From: ZC4RG17 sp036380875
GTDB taxonomy: Bacteria; Actinomycetota; Acidimicrobiia; Spongiisociales; ZC4RG35
Reading direction: 5' to 3'
Length of the DNA stretch: 64,000 nucleotides
NCBI GenBank assembly: GCA_036380875.1
Contig: DASVDX010000086.1
Coordinates: 1 to 64,000, forward strand
Made by a program: the position numbers and the translations under genes. Below, in pieces: positions 36,293 through 45,205 of this stretch (positions within the stretch are counted from its first letter, which is position 1; each line of letters starts with the position of its first letter). Below the pieces are notes generated by a model, which was not told where the DNA came from, did not search any database, and saw only the letters and a list, made by a program, of their open reading frames with translations.

Positions 36293-37368
36293 CCCTGGAC
36301 GAAGGACGGGATGTCGAGGTCGTCTTCTTCTTCGGTGGTGCCGGTATCGCGCACCGGAACGGAAGGACGCTCTCGCTCCGGGGTCCTGCCGGGGGCGGGG
36401 CGCCGCGCACGTCCCTTGTCGAAGCCCGCAGCGATGACCGTCACCTTCATCTCCTCGCCGAGGTCGTCGTCGATGATCGCCCCGAAAATGATCTCGGCCT
36501 CGGGGTCGGCGTGGTCGGCGACCACCTGCGCGGCCGTCGTCGCCTCATGCAGGGTCATGCTCGAGGGGCCGGCGATCGAGAGGAGCACGCCGCGGGCGCC
36601 GTCCATCGACGTCTCGAGCATGGGGCTGTTGATCGCCCGCTGGGCTGCCTGGGAGGCCCGGTTCTCGCCGGTGGCCCGGCCGATGCCCATCACGGCCGAA
36701 CCGGCGTTGGCCATGATCGTCTTCACGTCGGCGAAGTCGACGTTGATGAGGCCGGGGGTGGTGATGAGATCGGTGATTCCGGCGACGCCGTTCATCAGCA
36801 CCTCGTCGGCGAGCCGGAAGGTCTCGGTGATCGGCGCCGACGGGTCGCCGACGTCGAGCAGGCGGTCGTTGGGGATGACGATGAGGGTGTCCACCGCCTC
36901 GCGGAGAGCCTGGATGCCTTCCTCGGCGTGGACGGCTCGCCGTCGGCCCTCGAAGCCGAACGGACGGGTGACCACGCCGACGGTGAGAGCACCGAGGTTC
37001 CGTGCCACCTCTGCCACGATCGGAGCTCCGCCGGTGCCGGTGCCGCCGCCTTCGCCGGCGGTGATGAACACCATGTCGGCGCCCTTCAGGACCTCTTCCA
37101 GTTCTTCACGGTGAGCCTCGGCGGCGGCGCGTCCTACCTCGGGGTTGGCGCCCGCCCCGAGTCCGCGGGTCACCTCGCGGCCCAGGTCCAGTTTCACGTC
37201 GGCGTCCGACATGAGCAGGGCTTGAGCGTCGGTGTTGAGGGCGATGAACTCCACTCCACGGACGCCGGCCTCGACCATGCGATTGACGGCATTGACGCCG
37301 CCGCCTCCGACTCCGACGACCTTTATCACCGCCAGGTAACTACCGGTCGATCCGGCGCGGTTGTTCAT
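36289..37368 (-). CDS. ftsZ: Cell division protein FtsZ
   Basis: A 359-residue tubulin-like GTPase that forms the Z ring. GTP-binding GGGTGTG motif in AGEGGGTGTGGAP, the T7 loop INVDFADVKTIM that activates the neighbouring subunit, and a short linker ending in the conserved tail DDLDIPSFVQG that binds SepF. GGAGG stands six bases before the ATG. The 93-base gap from ftsQ holds two inverted repeats that may control it separately from the upstream mur genes. Confidence 0.99.
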   Translation of the reverse strand: MNNRAGSTGSYLAVIKVVGVGGGGVNAVNRMVEAGVRGVEFIALNTDAQALLMSDADVKLDLGREVTRGLGAGANPEVGRAAAEAHREELEEVLKGADMVFITAGEGGGTGTGGAPIVAEVARNLGALTVGVVTRPFGFEGRRRAVHAEEGIQALREAVDTLIVIPNDRLLDVGDPSAPITETFRLADEVLMNGVAGITDLITTPGLINVDFADVKTIMANAGSAVMGIGRATGENRASQAAQRAINSPMLETSMDGARGVLLSIAGPSSMTLHEATTAAQVVADHADPEAEIIFGAIIDDDLGEEMKVTVIAAGFDKGRARRPAPGRTPERERPSVPVRDTGTTEEEDDLDIPSFVQG

Positions 37369-37420
37369 CTCAAACCTCCAAATGTGAGCTCCGGTTGCCT
37401 GAAGCTTTACACGAGGTTGA

Positions 37421-37454
37421 GGTTTACGTAAACCCCTTGAGTTTTACCCTCAAG
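37421..37454 (-). promoter_or_regulatory. Double inverted repeat in the ftsQ-ftsZ gap
   Basis: A perfect 14-bp palindrome GGTTTACGTAAACC (37421-37434) is followed one base later by a 6-bp hairpin CTTGAG/CTCAAG with a 7-base loop (37436-37454). Together they fill much of the ftsZ leader. TTGAGG in the hairpin and TACGTA in the palindrome are 17 bases apart on the minus strand, so this may be an operator-covered ftsZ promoter. The region is notably AT-richer than its surroundings. Confidence 0.5.
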
Positions 37455-37461
37455 TAGAGGT

Positions 37462-38268
37462 TTAGGGTTGCTTGGTCTGGGTGGTGTCGCCGCCTTCGGC
37501 GTCGTCGGTCGGTTCCTGGGAAGACTCCTCCCCCGCTCCGGGTGGCAAAACAGCCGGATTCGCCGGTGCCATCACCGTGAGTATCGACCCTTCCTCCACC
37601 CCTCGATCGAGGATGGCGGCTGTCACCCGGGCCTTTTCCGCCCCGTCGAATGGACGGCCGATCCGGACCATGAATCCCGCCACGGTCCCTTCGAGACCTT
37701 CCTCCCCCATTGTCACGATCGCACCTTCCCGGTATTGATCGGGCAGCGCCGCCAGATATTCGATCGCTCCCACCACATCCAGATTCCCCTCAGCGTCCTC
37801 CGAAGTGAGGTGGGTGAAATCCGCCAATGGCAGGGCTTCAGGGCGTTGCTCGACCGCGTCCAGCAAAACGGAGTCGGCGGCGGCCAGCCACCATCCGTCG
37901 GCGAGGCGGATCCCGACAGCCGGAGTGCGTTCGGTGATCTCGACGAGGACGGTCGTGGGCCAGTCTCGCGCCACCGTCGCGTCCGCCACCCAGGGATCCT
38001 CCAACAAAGCGTCGCGGGCGCCATCGACGTCGAGCAGGAGCAAGGGACGGCCGGGGTGGATGCCGTGTTGGGCCAGGACCTTCTCCACGTCGACCCGACG
38101 GGCGCCCTCGATGTGGATGTCACCCACCGACATGAACGGCGACTGCATGAACCAGACGATCACCCCGCCGACGGCGAGGGCGATGAGGAGGCGCATGAGG
38201 CGCCCCAGGTTGGAACGAGCCCTGTCTTCCGCCACCCGGCGACGTCGTTCGGCCAGGCGGCGATCCAT
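37462..38268 (-). CDS. ftsQ: Cell division protein FtsQ
   Basis: A 268-residue bitopic division protein. A basic cytosolic start (MDRRLAERRRRVAEDRARS), one membrane helix (LLIALAVGGVIVWFM), then the POTRA domain (SVGDIHIEGARRVDVEKVL) and the FtsQ beta domain (DATVARDWPTTVLVEITERTP). The tail is Pro/Glu-rich. FtsQ links FtsL/DivIC-type proteins to the divisome. I use the ATG two bases after the murB stop, with GGGGA five bases before it; an ATG four codons earlier overlaps murB. Confidence 0.92.
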   Translation of the reverse strand: MDRRLAERRRRVAEDRARSNLGRLMRLLIALAVGGVIVWFMQSPFMSVGDIHIEGARRVDVEKVLAQHGIHPGRPLLLLDVDGARDALLEDPWVADATVARDWPTTVLVEITERTPAVGIRLADGWWLAAADSVLLDAVEQRPEALPLADFTHLTSEDAEGNLDVVGAIEYLAALPDQYREGAIVTMGEEGLEGTVAGFMVRIGRPFDGAEKARVTAAILDRGVEEGSILTVMAPANPAVLPPGAGEESSQEPTDDAEGGDTTQTKQP

Positions 38269-38269
38269 C

Positions 38270-39178
38270 TCAATCCCCATCCTCGAATCCCACGAACTGG
38301 ATCTCCGGTTCGAGGTGGATACCCGTCTCTTCCTCCACCCGCCTCTGCACCGCGTCGATGAGGCGGCGCACTGCCTCGGCAGAGGCACCGGCTTCCGCCT
38401 CGATGAAGTTGGCGTGGCGGGGCGAGACCCGCACCGGTCCGAGGGCGAACCCTTTCAACCCGAGGCGGTCGATGATGGCTCCGGCCGCCTCGCCCGGCGG
38501 GTTCTTGAAGACCGACCCGGCGTTCAGTGTGCCGCCCGGCTGATGTTCCTTCCGCCACCGGGTGATCCTGCGCATCTCGGCCGCCGCCTTCTCGGGCTCC
38601 ACGGACTCGGTGTGGAAGCGAGCGGCGACGACTACGTCGGTGGAGGCGATGGCGGAATGGCGATAACTCAGATCGAGGGATGCCGCTGGCACCCAACGGT
38701 CGCGGCCGTCGGCGAGGGACACGACCCGGGCCTCGACCAGCACGTCGACCACTTCCCTTCCGAAACAGCCGGCGTTCTGGCGGACAGCTCCCCCCACCGA
38801 CCCGGGGATCCCGACTCCCCACTCCAGGCCACCCCGACCTTCGGCGGAAATGCCCCGGGCCACGCGGGGCAGGGAAGCTGCCCCGCCGGCGTCGACGATG
38901 CCCTCCGAGTCGATGCTCGCCTCGGCGAACTCGTTGCCCAACCGGACGACGACCCCGCGGAAACCCTTGTCGGCGATGAGTAGGTTCGATCCTCGACCCA
39001 GCACCAGGACCGGCATCGGCTCGGCTCGCAAGGCCTCCCCGACTTCCTGGAGTGTCTCGATGCGGTCCACCACGACGTAGAGGTCGGCGGGCCCGCCCAG
39101 CTTGTAGGTGGTCATCGGCGCCAGTTCCACGTGGCGGCGGGCGCGGCCCGAGGAGACGAGGCGCTCCCAACTGGTCAC
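38270..39178 (-). CDS. murB: UDP-N-acetylenolpyruvoylglucosamine reductase
   Basis: A 302-residue FAD enzyme making UDP-MurNAc. TTYKLGGPADL and VLGRGSNLL bind FAD, with GIPGSVGGAVRQNAG after them. The catalytic serine is in GTLNAGSVFKNP, and the final acid is in the C-terminal EPEIQFVG. It starts with GTG in a 4-base overlap with murC. The murC-murB-ftsQ order is the standard actinobacterial one. Confidence 0.97.
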   Translation of the reverse strand: MTSWERLVSSGRARRHVELAPMTTYKLGGPADLYVVVDRIETLQEVGEALRAEPMPVLVLGRGSNLLIADKGFRGVVVRLGNEFAEASIDSEGIVDAGGAASLPRVARGISAEGRGGLEWGVGIPGSVGGAVRQNAGCFGREVVDVLVEARVVSLADGRDRWVPAASLDLSYRHSAIASTDVVVAARFHTESVEPEKAAAEMRRITRWRKEHQPGGTLNAGSVFKNPPGEAAGAIIDRLGLKGFALGPVRVSPRHANFIEAEAGASAEAVRRLIDAVQRRVEEETGIHLEPEIQFVGFEDGD

Positions 39179-40551
39179 GCCGGGCCCTCCGCCATCTGCA
39201 GCTGGAGCGCCTGGGTGAGCTCGGAGGCGGTGAGGGTGATGTCACCGGCTCCCATGACGACGACCATGTCTCCCGGTTCGGCGAGTTCCGCCACTCGCGG
39301 GGCGACGTCGGCGCGGTGCGGCAGGTACTGGACCCAGGCGGCGCCGGCCCGCCGGGCGGCGGAGGCGACGAGCTGGCCGGTGACGCCGGGGATGGGGTCC
39401 TCGCGAGCGCCGTAGACGTCGGTCACCACCACCCGGTCGGCGAAGGCGAGCGCGGCGCCGAACTCACGGTGCAGGTCACGGGTGCGGGAGTACAGATGGG
39501 GCTGGAACACGGCCCAGAGACGGGTCGGCCTGAACTCGGCCGCTTCCCGCAGAGTGGCTGCGACTTCTGTGGGATGGTGGGCGTAGTCGTCGATCACCCG
39601 CACGCCGGAGATGGTTCCCTTCGGCTCGAACCGGCGCCTGACCCCGGCGAAGTGCTCCAGACCGGCGGCGGCGGCTTCCACGTCGTGGCCGAGCTCCCCG
39701 AGCAGGGCCAGTGCCCCGGCGGCGTTGCGGGCGAGGTGGAGGCCGGGCCGGGGGAGCTTCACCTGGACTTCGCCGGTCGGCCCCGCCAAGCGGAAGCGAG
39801 ACGTGCCGTCGCCGGGGGCGAACCCGCGGATCCGCCAGGTGGCGTCGGGCGAGGTGCCGTAAGTGGCGGCGCCCACCCGGGCGGCGACGCCGGCCGCCCC
39901 GGGGTCGTCGAGGCAAGCGATGACGGGCCCGTCGACGGAACGCGCCACCCGGACGAATGCCTCCTCGAGCTCGTCCTGGGAACCGAAGTGGTCCATGTGG
40001 TCCTGCTCGACATTGGTGACCACGAGGCCGCGGAGCCGGACGTGCTCGAAGGTCCCGAACGCCTCGTCTACTTCGAGCACGAGCAGGTCGTCGGCTCCGA
40101 GGTGGCCGTTGGTCCCGAAGGCGACCAGCTCCCCTCCGACCACGAACGACGGGTCGAGGCCGGCGGCCCGGATTCCCGTGACGAGGAGAGCCGTCGTGGT
40201 CGTCTTGCCGTGGGTTCCGGTGGGCCCGATCACGGGCCACTTCTCGGTGATCACCTCGAGGAGCTCCGGGCGCCGCCACACCGGCAAGCCGGCGCGGCGC
40301 GCCGCCTCCAGCTCCGGGTCGCGGTCGGGGACCGCCGACGAAGCTACGACGAGATCGGCCTCGCCTATTCGTTCGGGACGGCTCCCTTCCCACACCTCGA
40401 TCCCGAGCGCCGACAGGAGGTCGGTCGTCGTTCCGGCTCGCAGGTCCGAGCCGCTGACGCGGTGGCCGCGGCCGGCGAGGATCTTGGCCAGGGCGCTCAT
40501 GCCGGCGCCGCCGATACCGACGATGTGGATGCGCTCGGGGAGATCGGTCAT
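39175..40551 (-). CDS. murC: UDP-N-acetylmuramate--L-alanine ligase
   Basis: A 458-residue Mur ligase that adds L-Ala to UDP-MurNAc. The N-terminal Rossmann fold has IHIVGIGGAGMSALA, the ATP site GPTGTHGKTTTTAL, and the central domain VLEVDEAFGTFEH and TNVEQDHMDHF, with DDYAHHPTEVAA in the C-terminal domain. Coupled to murG and murB by 4-base overlaps. Confidence 0.98.
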   Translation of the reverse strand: MTDLPERIHIVGIGGAGMSALAKILAGRGHRVSGSDLRAGTTTDLLSALGIEVWEGSRPERIGEADLVVASSAVPDRDPELEAARRAGLPVWRRPELLEVITEKWPVIGPTGTHGKTTTTALLVTGIRAAGLDPSFVVGGELVAFGTNGHLGADDLLVLEVDEAFGTFEHVRLRGLVVTNVEQDHMDHFGSQDELEEAFVRVARSVDGPVIACLDDPGAAGVAARVGAATYGTSPDATWRIRGFAPGDGTSRFRLAGPTGEVQVKLPRPGLHLARNAAGALALLGELGHDVEAAAAGLEHFAGVRRRFEPKGTISGVRVIDDYAHHPTEVAATLREAAEFRPTRLWAVFQPHLYSRTRDLHREFGAALAFADRVVVTDVYGAREDPIPGVTGQLVASAARRAGAAWVQYLPHRADVAPRVAELAEPGDMVVVMGAGDITLTASELTQALQLQMAEGPA

Positions 40552-41627
40552 GTCGATGCCATCTCGATCAAGGCCTGGGCGATGACCGTCGCCGCCTGGG
40601 GCTTGGCGATCTTCCTGGCGGCGTCGGCCATTCGCCTGCGGGCGTCGGAGTCGGACATCAGAGCTTCGACCTTCGGGGCGAGCTCATGGATGCGGTCTTC
40701 GGTGACGACGACGGCCGCCCCGGCTTCGGCCAGGGCGGCGGCGTTGAGGGCCTGATGGCGGCCGGAGCCGAAGCCACCCGGGACGAGGATGGCCGGCGTG
40801 GCGGTGGCGGTCAGCTCGGCCACCGATCCCCCGGCTCGGGCGACCACGAGGTCGCAGGCGGCGAAGAACGCATCCATCTCGCCGATGAAGTCCAGCACCA
40901 CCCATCGATGAGGGGAAACCGAAGCGGCGGCCGACACCTCCTCGTAACCCTGGCCGGCGAGGTGGAGGACCTGGAGCGACGGCCCGTCCCACGCCGCCAA
41001 CATGTCGATCACAGCCCGGTTGATCACCCCCGCCCCGAGGGACCCTCCGAACACCCCGAGGACCGGAACGTCCGGTTCGAGCCCGAAGCGGACGAGGGCG
41101 TGGGGACGCAGCCGCTCCCGGTCGAACTCGGCCAGCGGCCGCCGGAGCGGGTTTCCCACCCACTCGGCTTTGGGCAGGCGGTGGGTGATCGGAAAGGAAC
41201 CGAAGACGCGGGTGGCGAAACGTGACACGACTCGGTTGGCCAGACCCGCCTCGGCGTTCTGTTCGGCTACCGCGACGGGCACTCCCACCGACCGCGCCGC
41301 CAGACCGGCGGGGACGGTGACGTAACCCCCGAGCCCGAGCAGCGCCTTCACCTGGCGGGCGACCAGCTCGGCACGGATCGTGCGGACGGCGGCCATCACC
41401 ACGCGGGGGATCCCCAGGTTGCGGAGCGTGAGCTGGCGGGAGAGACCGCGCAACTCGACGGACAGGAAGGGGAACCCGGCCTCGGGGTACACCTGGGCCT
41501 CGAGGCGCTGGCCGCCTATGTAGAGGATCTCATCGCGGGAGACGCCGAGGTCGACGAGCGCCTCCCCCACCGCCAGCCCCGGGTAGACGTGACCCCCGGT
41601 GCCGGCGGCAGCGATGGCAAAGCTCAC
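40548..41627 (-). CDS. murG: Lipid II synthase (UDP-GlcNAc transferase MurG)
   Basis: A 359-residue GT-B glycosyltransferase that turns lipid I into lipid II on the inner face of the membrane. GTGGHVYPGLAVGEAL, LGLGGYVTVPAGLAA, AVAEQNAEAGLANR, GNPLR and VVARAGGSVAELTA are the family landmarks. Starts with GTG overlapping the ftsW stop (GTGA). Confidence 0.97.
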   Translation of the reverse strand: MSFAIAAAGTGGHVYPGLAVGEALVDLGVSRDEILYIGGQRLEAQVYPEAGFPFLSVELRGLSRQLTLRNLGIPRVVMAAVRTIRAELVARQVKALLGLGGYVTVPAGLAARSVGVPVAVAEQNAEAGLANRVVSRFATRVFGSFPITHRLPKAEWVGNPLRRPLAEFDRERLRPHALVRFGLEPDVPVLGVFGGSLGAGVINRAVIDMLAAWDGPSLQVLHLAGQGYEEVSAAASVSPHRWVVLDFIGEMDAFFAACDLVVARAGGSVAELTATATPAILVPGGFGSGRHQALNAAALAEAGAAVVVTEDRIHELAPKVEALMSDSDARRRMADAARKIAKPQAATVIAQALIEMAST

Positions 41628-42781
41628 CCTCTCCCGCCTTGCTGGCTTATGTTGACGAGCACGCCCAGCGCTCCCATCGACGCGACCAGCGCCGTGCTCC
41701 CAAAGCTCACGAAGGGCAGGGCGATGCCGGTGATGGGCAACACGCCGAGCACGCCTCCGATGTTGATCAGCGCCTGGAAGGAGATCCAGGCGGTGATGCC
41801 CGTGGCCAACATCTTGCCGAACAGGTCCGGAGCCCGGGAAGCCACCGCCCACCCGGCGACGGCGAGGGCGCCGAACAACCCGATGACCGTCATGGCGCCG
41901 ATCAAACCGGTCTCCTCGCCGATGATGGCGAAGATGAAGTCGGTGTGGGCGTTGGGTAGGTAGAACCAACGCGCCCGGCTGGCGCCGAGGCCGACGCCGA
42001 ATATCCCGCCGTCGCCCAGGGCGTAGTAGCCCTGGATCAGTTGGTAGCCCTCGGCCGAGGCGTTCGACCACGGGTCGAGGAAGCCGACGATGCGGTCCAT
42101 GCGGTAGTCGGCAGCGACGGCCAACAGCGCTGCGGCGATGGCCCCCATCAGCCCCATCAGGATGACGCGGTGTCCGGGGGCGGGGCTGACCCACAGAACG
42201 GCCATGGCCACGAGCCCGATGAGGATCGTCGTCCCCAGGTCGGGCTGCTTCATGAGCAGGACGGCGACGGTCCCGACGACGAAACCAACGGGGACGACTA
42301 GGTGTCCCCAGGTCTGGAGGTTCCGGGCCTTGCGTTCGAGGAGGGCCGCCAGGAGGGCGATCACCGCGAACTTGGCCAACTCCGACGGCTGGAAGTTGAC
42401 TGGGCCCAGCACCAGCCAACGGCGGGCGCCGCCTTCTTCCGTGCCCATCATCAGAACGGCGATGAGGCCGACGATGGTGAGGGCGAACAGCGGCAGGGCG
42501 ACCCGGCGGTAGAACGAGTACGGGACGCGGCTCGCCACCACGAGTGCGACGAGGCCGAGCCCGACGCCTATCAGCTGTCGCTTGAAGAAGTAGAAGCGGT
42601 CGGCGGCCTGGTCGATTCCCACGGTCGACGATGCCGACATGGTCTCGCCGAGGCCGATCACCACCAGCACCATCGCCACCAGCAGCAGGACGGTGGTCGT
42701 CCGATTGTTCGACTTCGCCCGTTCGGCGCGGGCGCGGGCGGCCGTCCTGATCCGGGCGATCGACGTGACGTTGCTGGTCAT
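41624..42781 (-). CDS. ftsW: SEDS peptidoglycan polymerase FtsW
   Basis: A 385-residue SEDS-family glycosyltransferase with ten membrane helices that polymerises septal lipid II with FtsI. Landmarks are GARRWLVLGPVNFQPSELAK, LKQPDLGTT-like LLMKQPDLGTTILIG, and the C-terminal LPITGIALPFVSFGSTALV. The N-terminus is a basic cytosolic tail. Overlaps murD and murG by four bases each. Chosen over RodA because it sits in the dcw cluster. Confidence 0.97.
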   Translation of the reverse strand: MTSNVTSIARIRTAARARAERAKSNNRTTTVLLLVAMVLVVIGLGETMSASSTVGIDQAADRFYFFKRQLIGVGLGLVALVVASRVPYSFYRRVALPLFALTIVGLIAVLMMGTEEGGARRWLVLGPVNFQPSELAKFAVIALLAALLERKARNLQTWGHLVVPVGFVVGTVAVLLMKQPDLGTTILIGLVAMAVLWVSPAPGHRVILMGLMGAIAAALLAVAADYRMDRIVGFLDPWSNASAEGYQLIQGYYALGDGGIFGVGLGASRARWFYLPNAHTDFIFAIIGEETGLIGAMTVIGLFGALAVAGWAVASRAPDLFGKMLATGITAWISFQALINIGGVLGVLPITGIALPFVSFGSTALVASMGALGVLVNISQQGGRG

Positions 42782-44082
42782 GAGCGGAGCTCCTCCTTCT
42801 CGAGGCGGCCGACTGCGGCCGAAAACGCCTCGCCTCGCTCGGCGTACGACTGGAACTGGTCGAAGCTGGCGGCGCCGGGAGCGAGCAACACCGTGTCACC
42901 GGGCTGTGCCAACTCGGAGGCGATGCGGACCGCCTCGTCGAGCGTCTCGGCCAGATGTCCCCGGTCGCCTGCCTCCTCCACCAGGGTTGGCCCGGCGGTG
43001 CCGATCCCGATCACCGCCTTCACGTTGTCGGCCTGGGCCAGGGGCCGGAGGTCGAGGCCTTTGGCCAGGCCGCCGGCGATGAGCACCACCGATGGGTAGG
43101 CGGCGACTGCAGCGAGAGCGGCGTGCGGGTTGGTGGCCTTGGAGTCGTCGACGTAGTCCACCCCGCCGACGCGAGCGACGACCTGGCGGCGGTGGGAGCC
43201 GGGCTGGAACTCTCGGAGCACGGCCTCCACTGCCGCGGGGTCGGCGCCCCGGTCGAGGGCGAGGACGGCGGCGGCGGCCATGTCGACCACGTGGGCCGGG
43301 TCGGCGGAGCCGAGTTCCTGGAGCGGCACCGAGATCCCGGGCAGGTGCAGGCGCCCGCCTTCCACACCGGAGCCTCCTTGGGGCAAGAAGGACGCCGACA
43401 CCGGGTGGAGCACCGAAAGGGCGGTGCGGGCGATCCTCGCCGCTCCGGGGTCGTCGGCGTCGTAGACGAGGAGGTCGTTTTCGTCCTGCCGTTCGAAGAT
43501 CCGCGCCTTGGCGGCGGCGTACGCCTGTGGGCTTCCATGCCAGTCGAGGTGGTCCTCGGCGATATTGAGGATGGCAGCGGCGCGGGGATGGAAGCGGTCG
43601 ATGAAGCGCAACTGGAAGCTGGAGACCTCGACCACCGCCACCTCCCAATCGCCGTCGACGGCGTCGGTGAGCGGAGTGCCGATGTTTCCGACCGCCACGG
43701 CCGAGACACCGGACTCCTGGAGCATGCGGGCGCAGAGGGTGGTGACCGTGGTCTTGCCGTTCGTGCCGGTGACCGCCACGACCGGCCGGTCGTCGAGGAG
43801 GCGCCACGCGTATTCGATCTCGCTCCAGATGGGAACTCCGGACTCGAGCGTCTCGACGATGGGAAGCGACCGCTCAGGGAAACCAGGGCTCGTGACGACG
43901 AGGTCGACTCCTTCGAGCAGCCCCGAGTCCCAGGCACCCGACACGGCACCCGCCCCCATCGACAGGATGTGTCCCGGTTCGAGCGGCGACTCGTCGTACA
44001 CGGTCACCGCGTGCCCCTGCTGACGCGCCAGTCGACAAACCGCCGTCCCCGACACCCCGGCCCCGAGCACGAGCAACCTCAC
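42778..44082 (-). CDS. murD: UDP-N-acetylmuramoylalanine--D-glutamate ligase
   Basis: A 434-residue Mur ligase that adds D-Glu. LLVLGAGVSGTAV starts the Rossmann domain. VAVTGTNGKTTVTTL is the ATP site, and VVEVSSFQLRFI, LNIAEDHLDWHG and DDSKATNPHAA are typical of MurD. I use the GTG of VRLLVLGAG, which has GGAGGG five bases before it; in-frame codons further up run through tandem repeats. Confidence 0.97.
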   Translation of the reverse strand: MRLLVLGAGVSGTAVCRLARQQGHAVTVYDESPLEPGHILSMGAGAVSGAWDSGLLEGVDLVVTSPGFPERSLPIVETLESGVPIWSEIEYAWRLLDDRPVVAVTGTNGKTTVTTLCARMLQESGVSAVAVGNIGTPLTDAVDGDWEVAVVEVSSFQLRFIDRFHPRAAAILNIAEDHLDWHGSPQAYAAAKARIFERQDENDLLVYDADDPGAARIARTALSVLHPVSASFLPQGGSGVEGGRLHLPGISVPLQELGSADPAHVVDMAAAAVLALDRGADPAAVEAVLREFQPGSHRRQVVARVGGVDYVDDSKATNPHAALAAVAAYPSVVLIAGGLAKGLDLRPLAQADNVKAVIGIGTAGPTLVEEAGDRGHLAETLDEAVRIASELAQPGDTVLLAPGAASFDQFQSYAERGEAFSAAVGRLEKEELRS

Positions 44083-44111
44083 GAGCCCCTCCCTGAGACC
44101 GAGGCGGGGAG

Positions 44112-44139
44112 CTTCCGACTTCCGACTTCCGGCTTCCGA
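44112..44139. repeat. Tandem heptamer (CTTCCGA)x4
   Basis: Four head-to-tail copies of CTTCCGA, the third ending in G, fill the short gap between mraY and murD. The unit length invites slippage. Another heptamer array with a different unit lies at 56624-56644. Confidence 0.75.
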
Positions 44140-44140
44140 C

Positions 44141-45205
44141 TCATTGCAGGATCCCTTCGACGGCCAGGAAGTCCCCGTAGAACAGCCCCAGGCCGAGGGC
44201 GACACCCAAGGCGGTCAGGATCCAGAAGCGGATGACGACGGTGGTCTCCGGCCAGCCTTTGAGGTCGAAGTGGAAATGGATCGGCGCCATGCGGAAGATC
44301 CGCTTTCCGGTCAGCCGGAAGCTCGCCACCTGCAGCATCACCGACAGGGTCTCGGCGACGAAGATCCCGCCGACGATCACCAACAACAGGTGAGTGTTGG
44401 TGAGGAGGGCGAGGGCGGCGAGCAGCCCGCCGATGGCCTGAGAGCCGACATCTCCCATGAAGATCCTCGCCGGCGGTGCGTTCCACCACAGGAAACCGAG
44501 GAGGGCGGCGAACATCGCCGCCGACAAGGTGGCCAGCTCGAGGGGGTCGACGGCCTGGTAGATCCCGGTGGGAGCGGCGTTGCGGAACTGCCAGAAGGCG
44601 ATGATCGTGTAGGCGCCGACGACGAGAGCTCCGGAGCCACTGGCGAGGCCGTCCATCCCGTCGGCCAGGTTCACACCGTTGGCGGCGCCCGTCAGCATGA
44701 TCAGGACCCAGATGAAGAAGAAGGCGCCGAGGTCGATGCCGAGCGGCCGCACGAACGACACCTCGGTCACGACGTCGGCGGCGGACGCTCCCGCTGCGAA
44801 GAGGATGGCGATGACGAGCTGGGCGGCGAACTTGGCCCCCTTGCTCAGCCCCAGGGACCGCCGGTTGGTGAACTTGATGTAGTCGTCCACGAAGCCGACG
44901 ATCGCCATCCCGACCAGTGCCATCCCCGCCAAGAGCCCGCCGGCGCCGAACGGGACCAGCTGGAAGGAGAACCCGGTAGACGGGGTCCACACGCGTACGT
45001 GGGCCATCACGTAGCCGATCAGACAGGCGAGGACGAAGACGACCCCGCCCATGGTCGGAGTCCCCTGCTTGTGAGCGTGTTGGCGCTGGATGTCGTCCTG
45101 GATGAACTGGCCGATTTGACGGCGGCGCAGGAGGCGGATGGCATAGGGGGTGCCGAAGATCGACACGAGCAACGAAACGGCGGCGCCGATCAGAAGCGAG
45201 ATCAC
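44141..45205 (-). CDS. mraY: Phospho-N-acetylmuramoyl-pentapeptide transferase
   Basis: A 354-residue membrane enzyme that makes lipid I. The catalytic aspartates are in GFVDDYIKF; NLADGMDGLA and RIFMGDVGSQAIGG are the uridine/Mg sites and PIHFHFDLKGW is the HHH-type loop. Ten membrane helices. GTG start overlapping the murE stop by four bases; normally murF would stand between. Confidence 0.98.
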   Translation of the reverse strand: MISLLIGAAVSLLVSIFGTPYAIRLLRRRQIGQFIQDDIQRQHAHKQGTPTMGGVVFVLACLIGYVMAHVRVWTPSTGFSFQLVPFGAGGLLAGMALVGMAIVGFVDDYIKFTNRRSLGLSKGAKFAAQLVIAILFAAGASAADVVTEVSFVRPLGIDLGAFFFIWVLIMLTGAANGVNLADGMDGLASGSGALVVGAYTIIAFWQFRNAAPTGIYQAVDPLELATLSAAMFAALLGFLWWNAPPARIFMGDVGSQAIGGLLAALALLTNTHLLLVIVGGIFVAETLSVMLQVASFRLTGKRIFRMAPIHFHFDLKGWPETTVVIRFWILTALGVALGLGLFYGDFLAVEGILQ

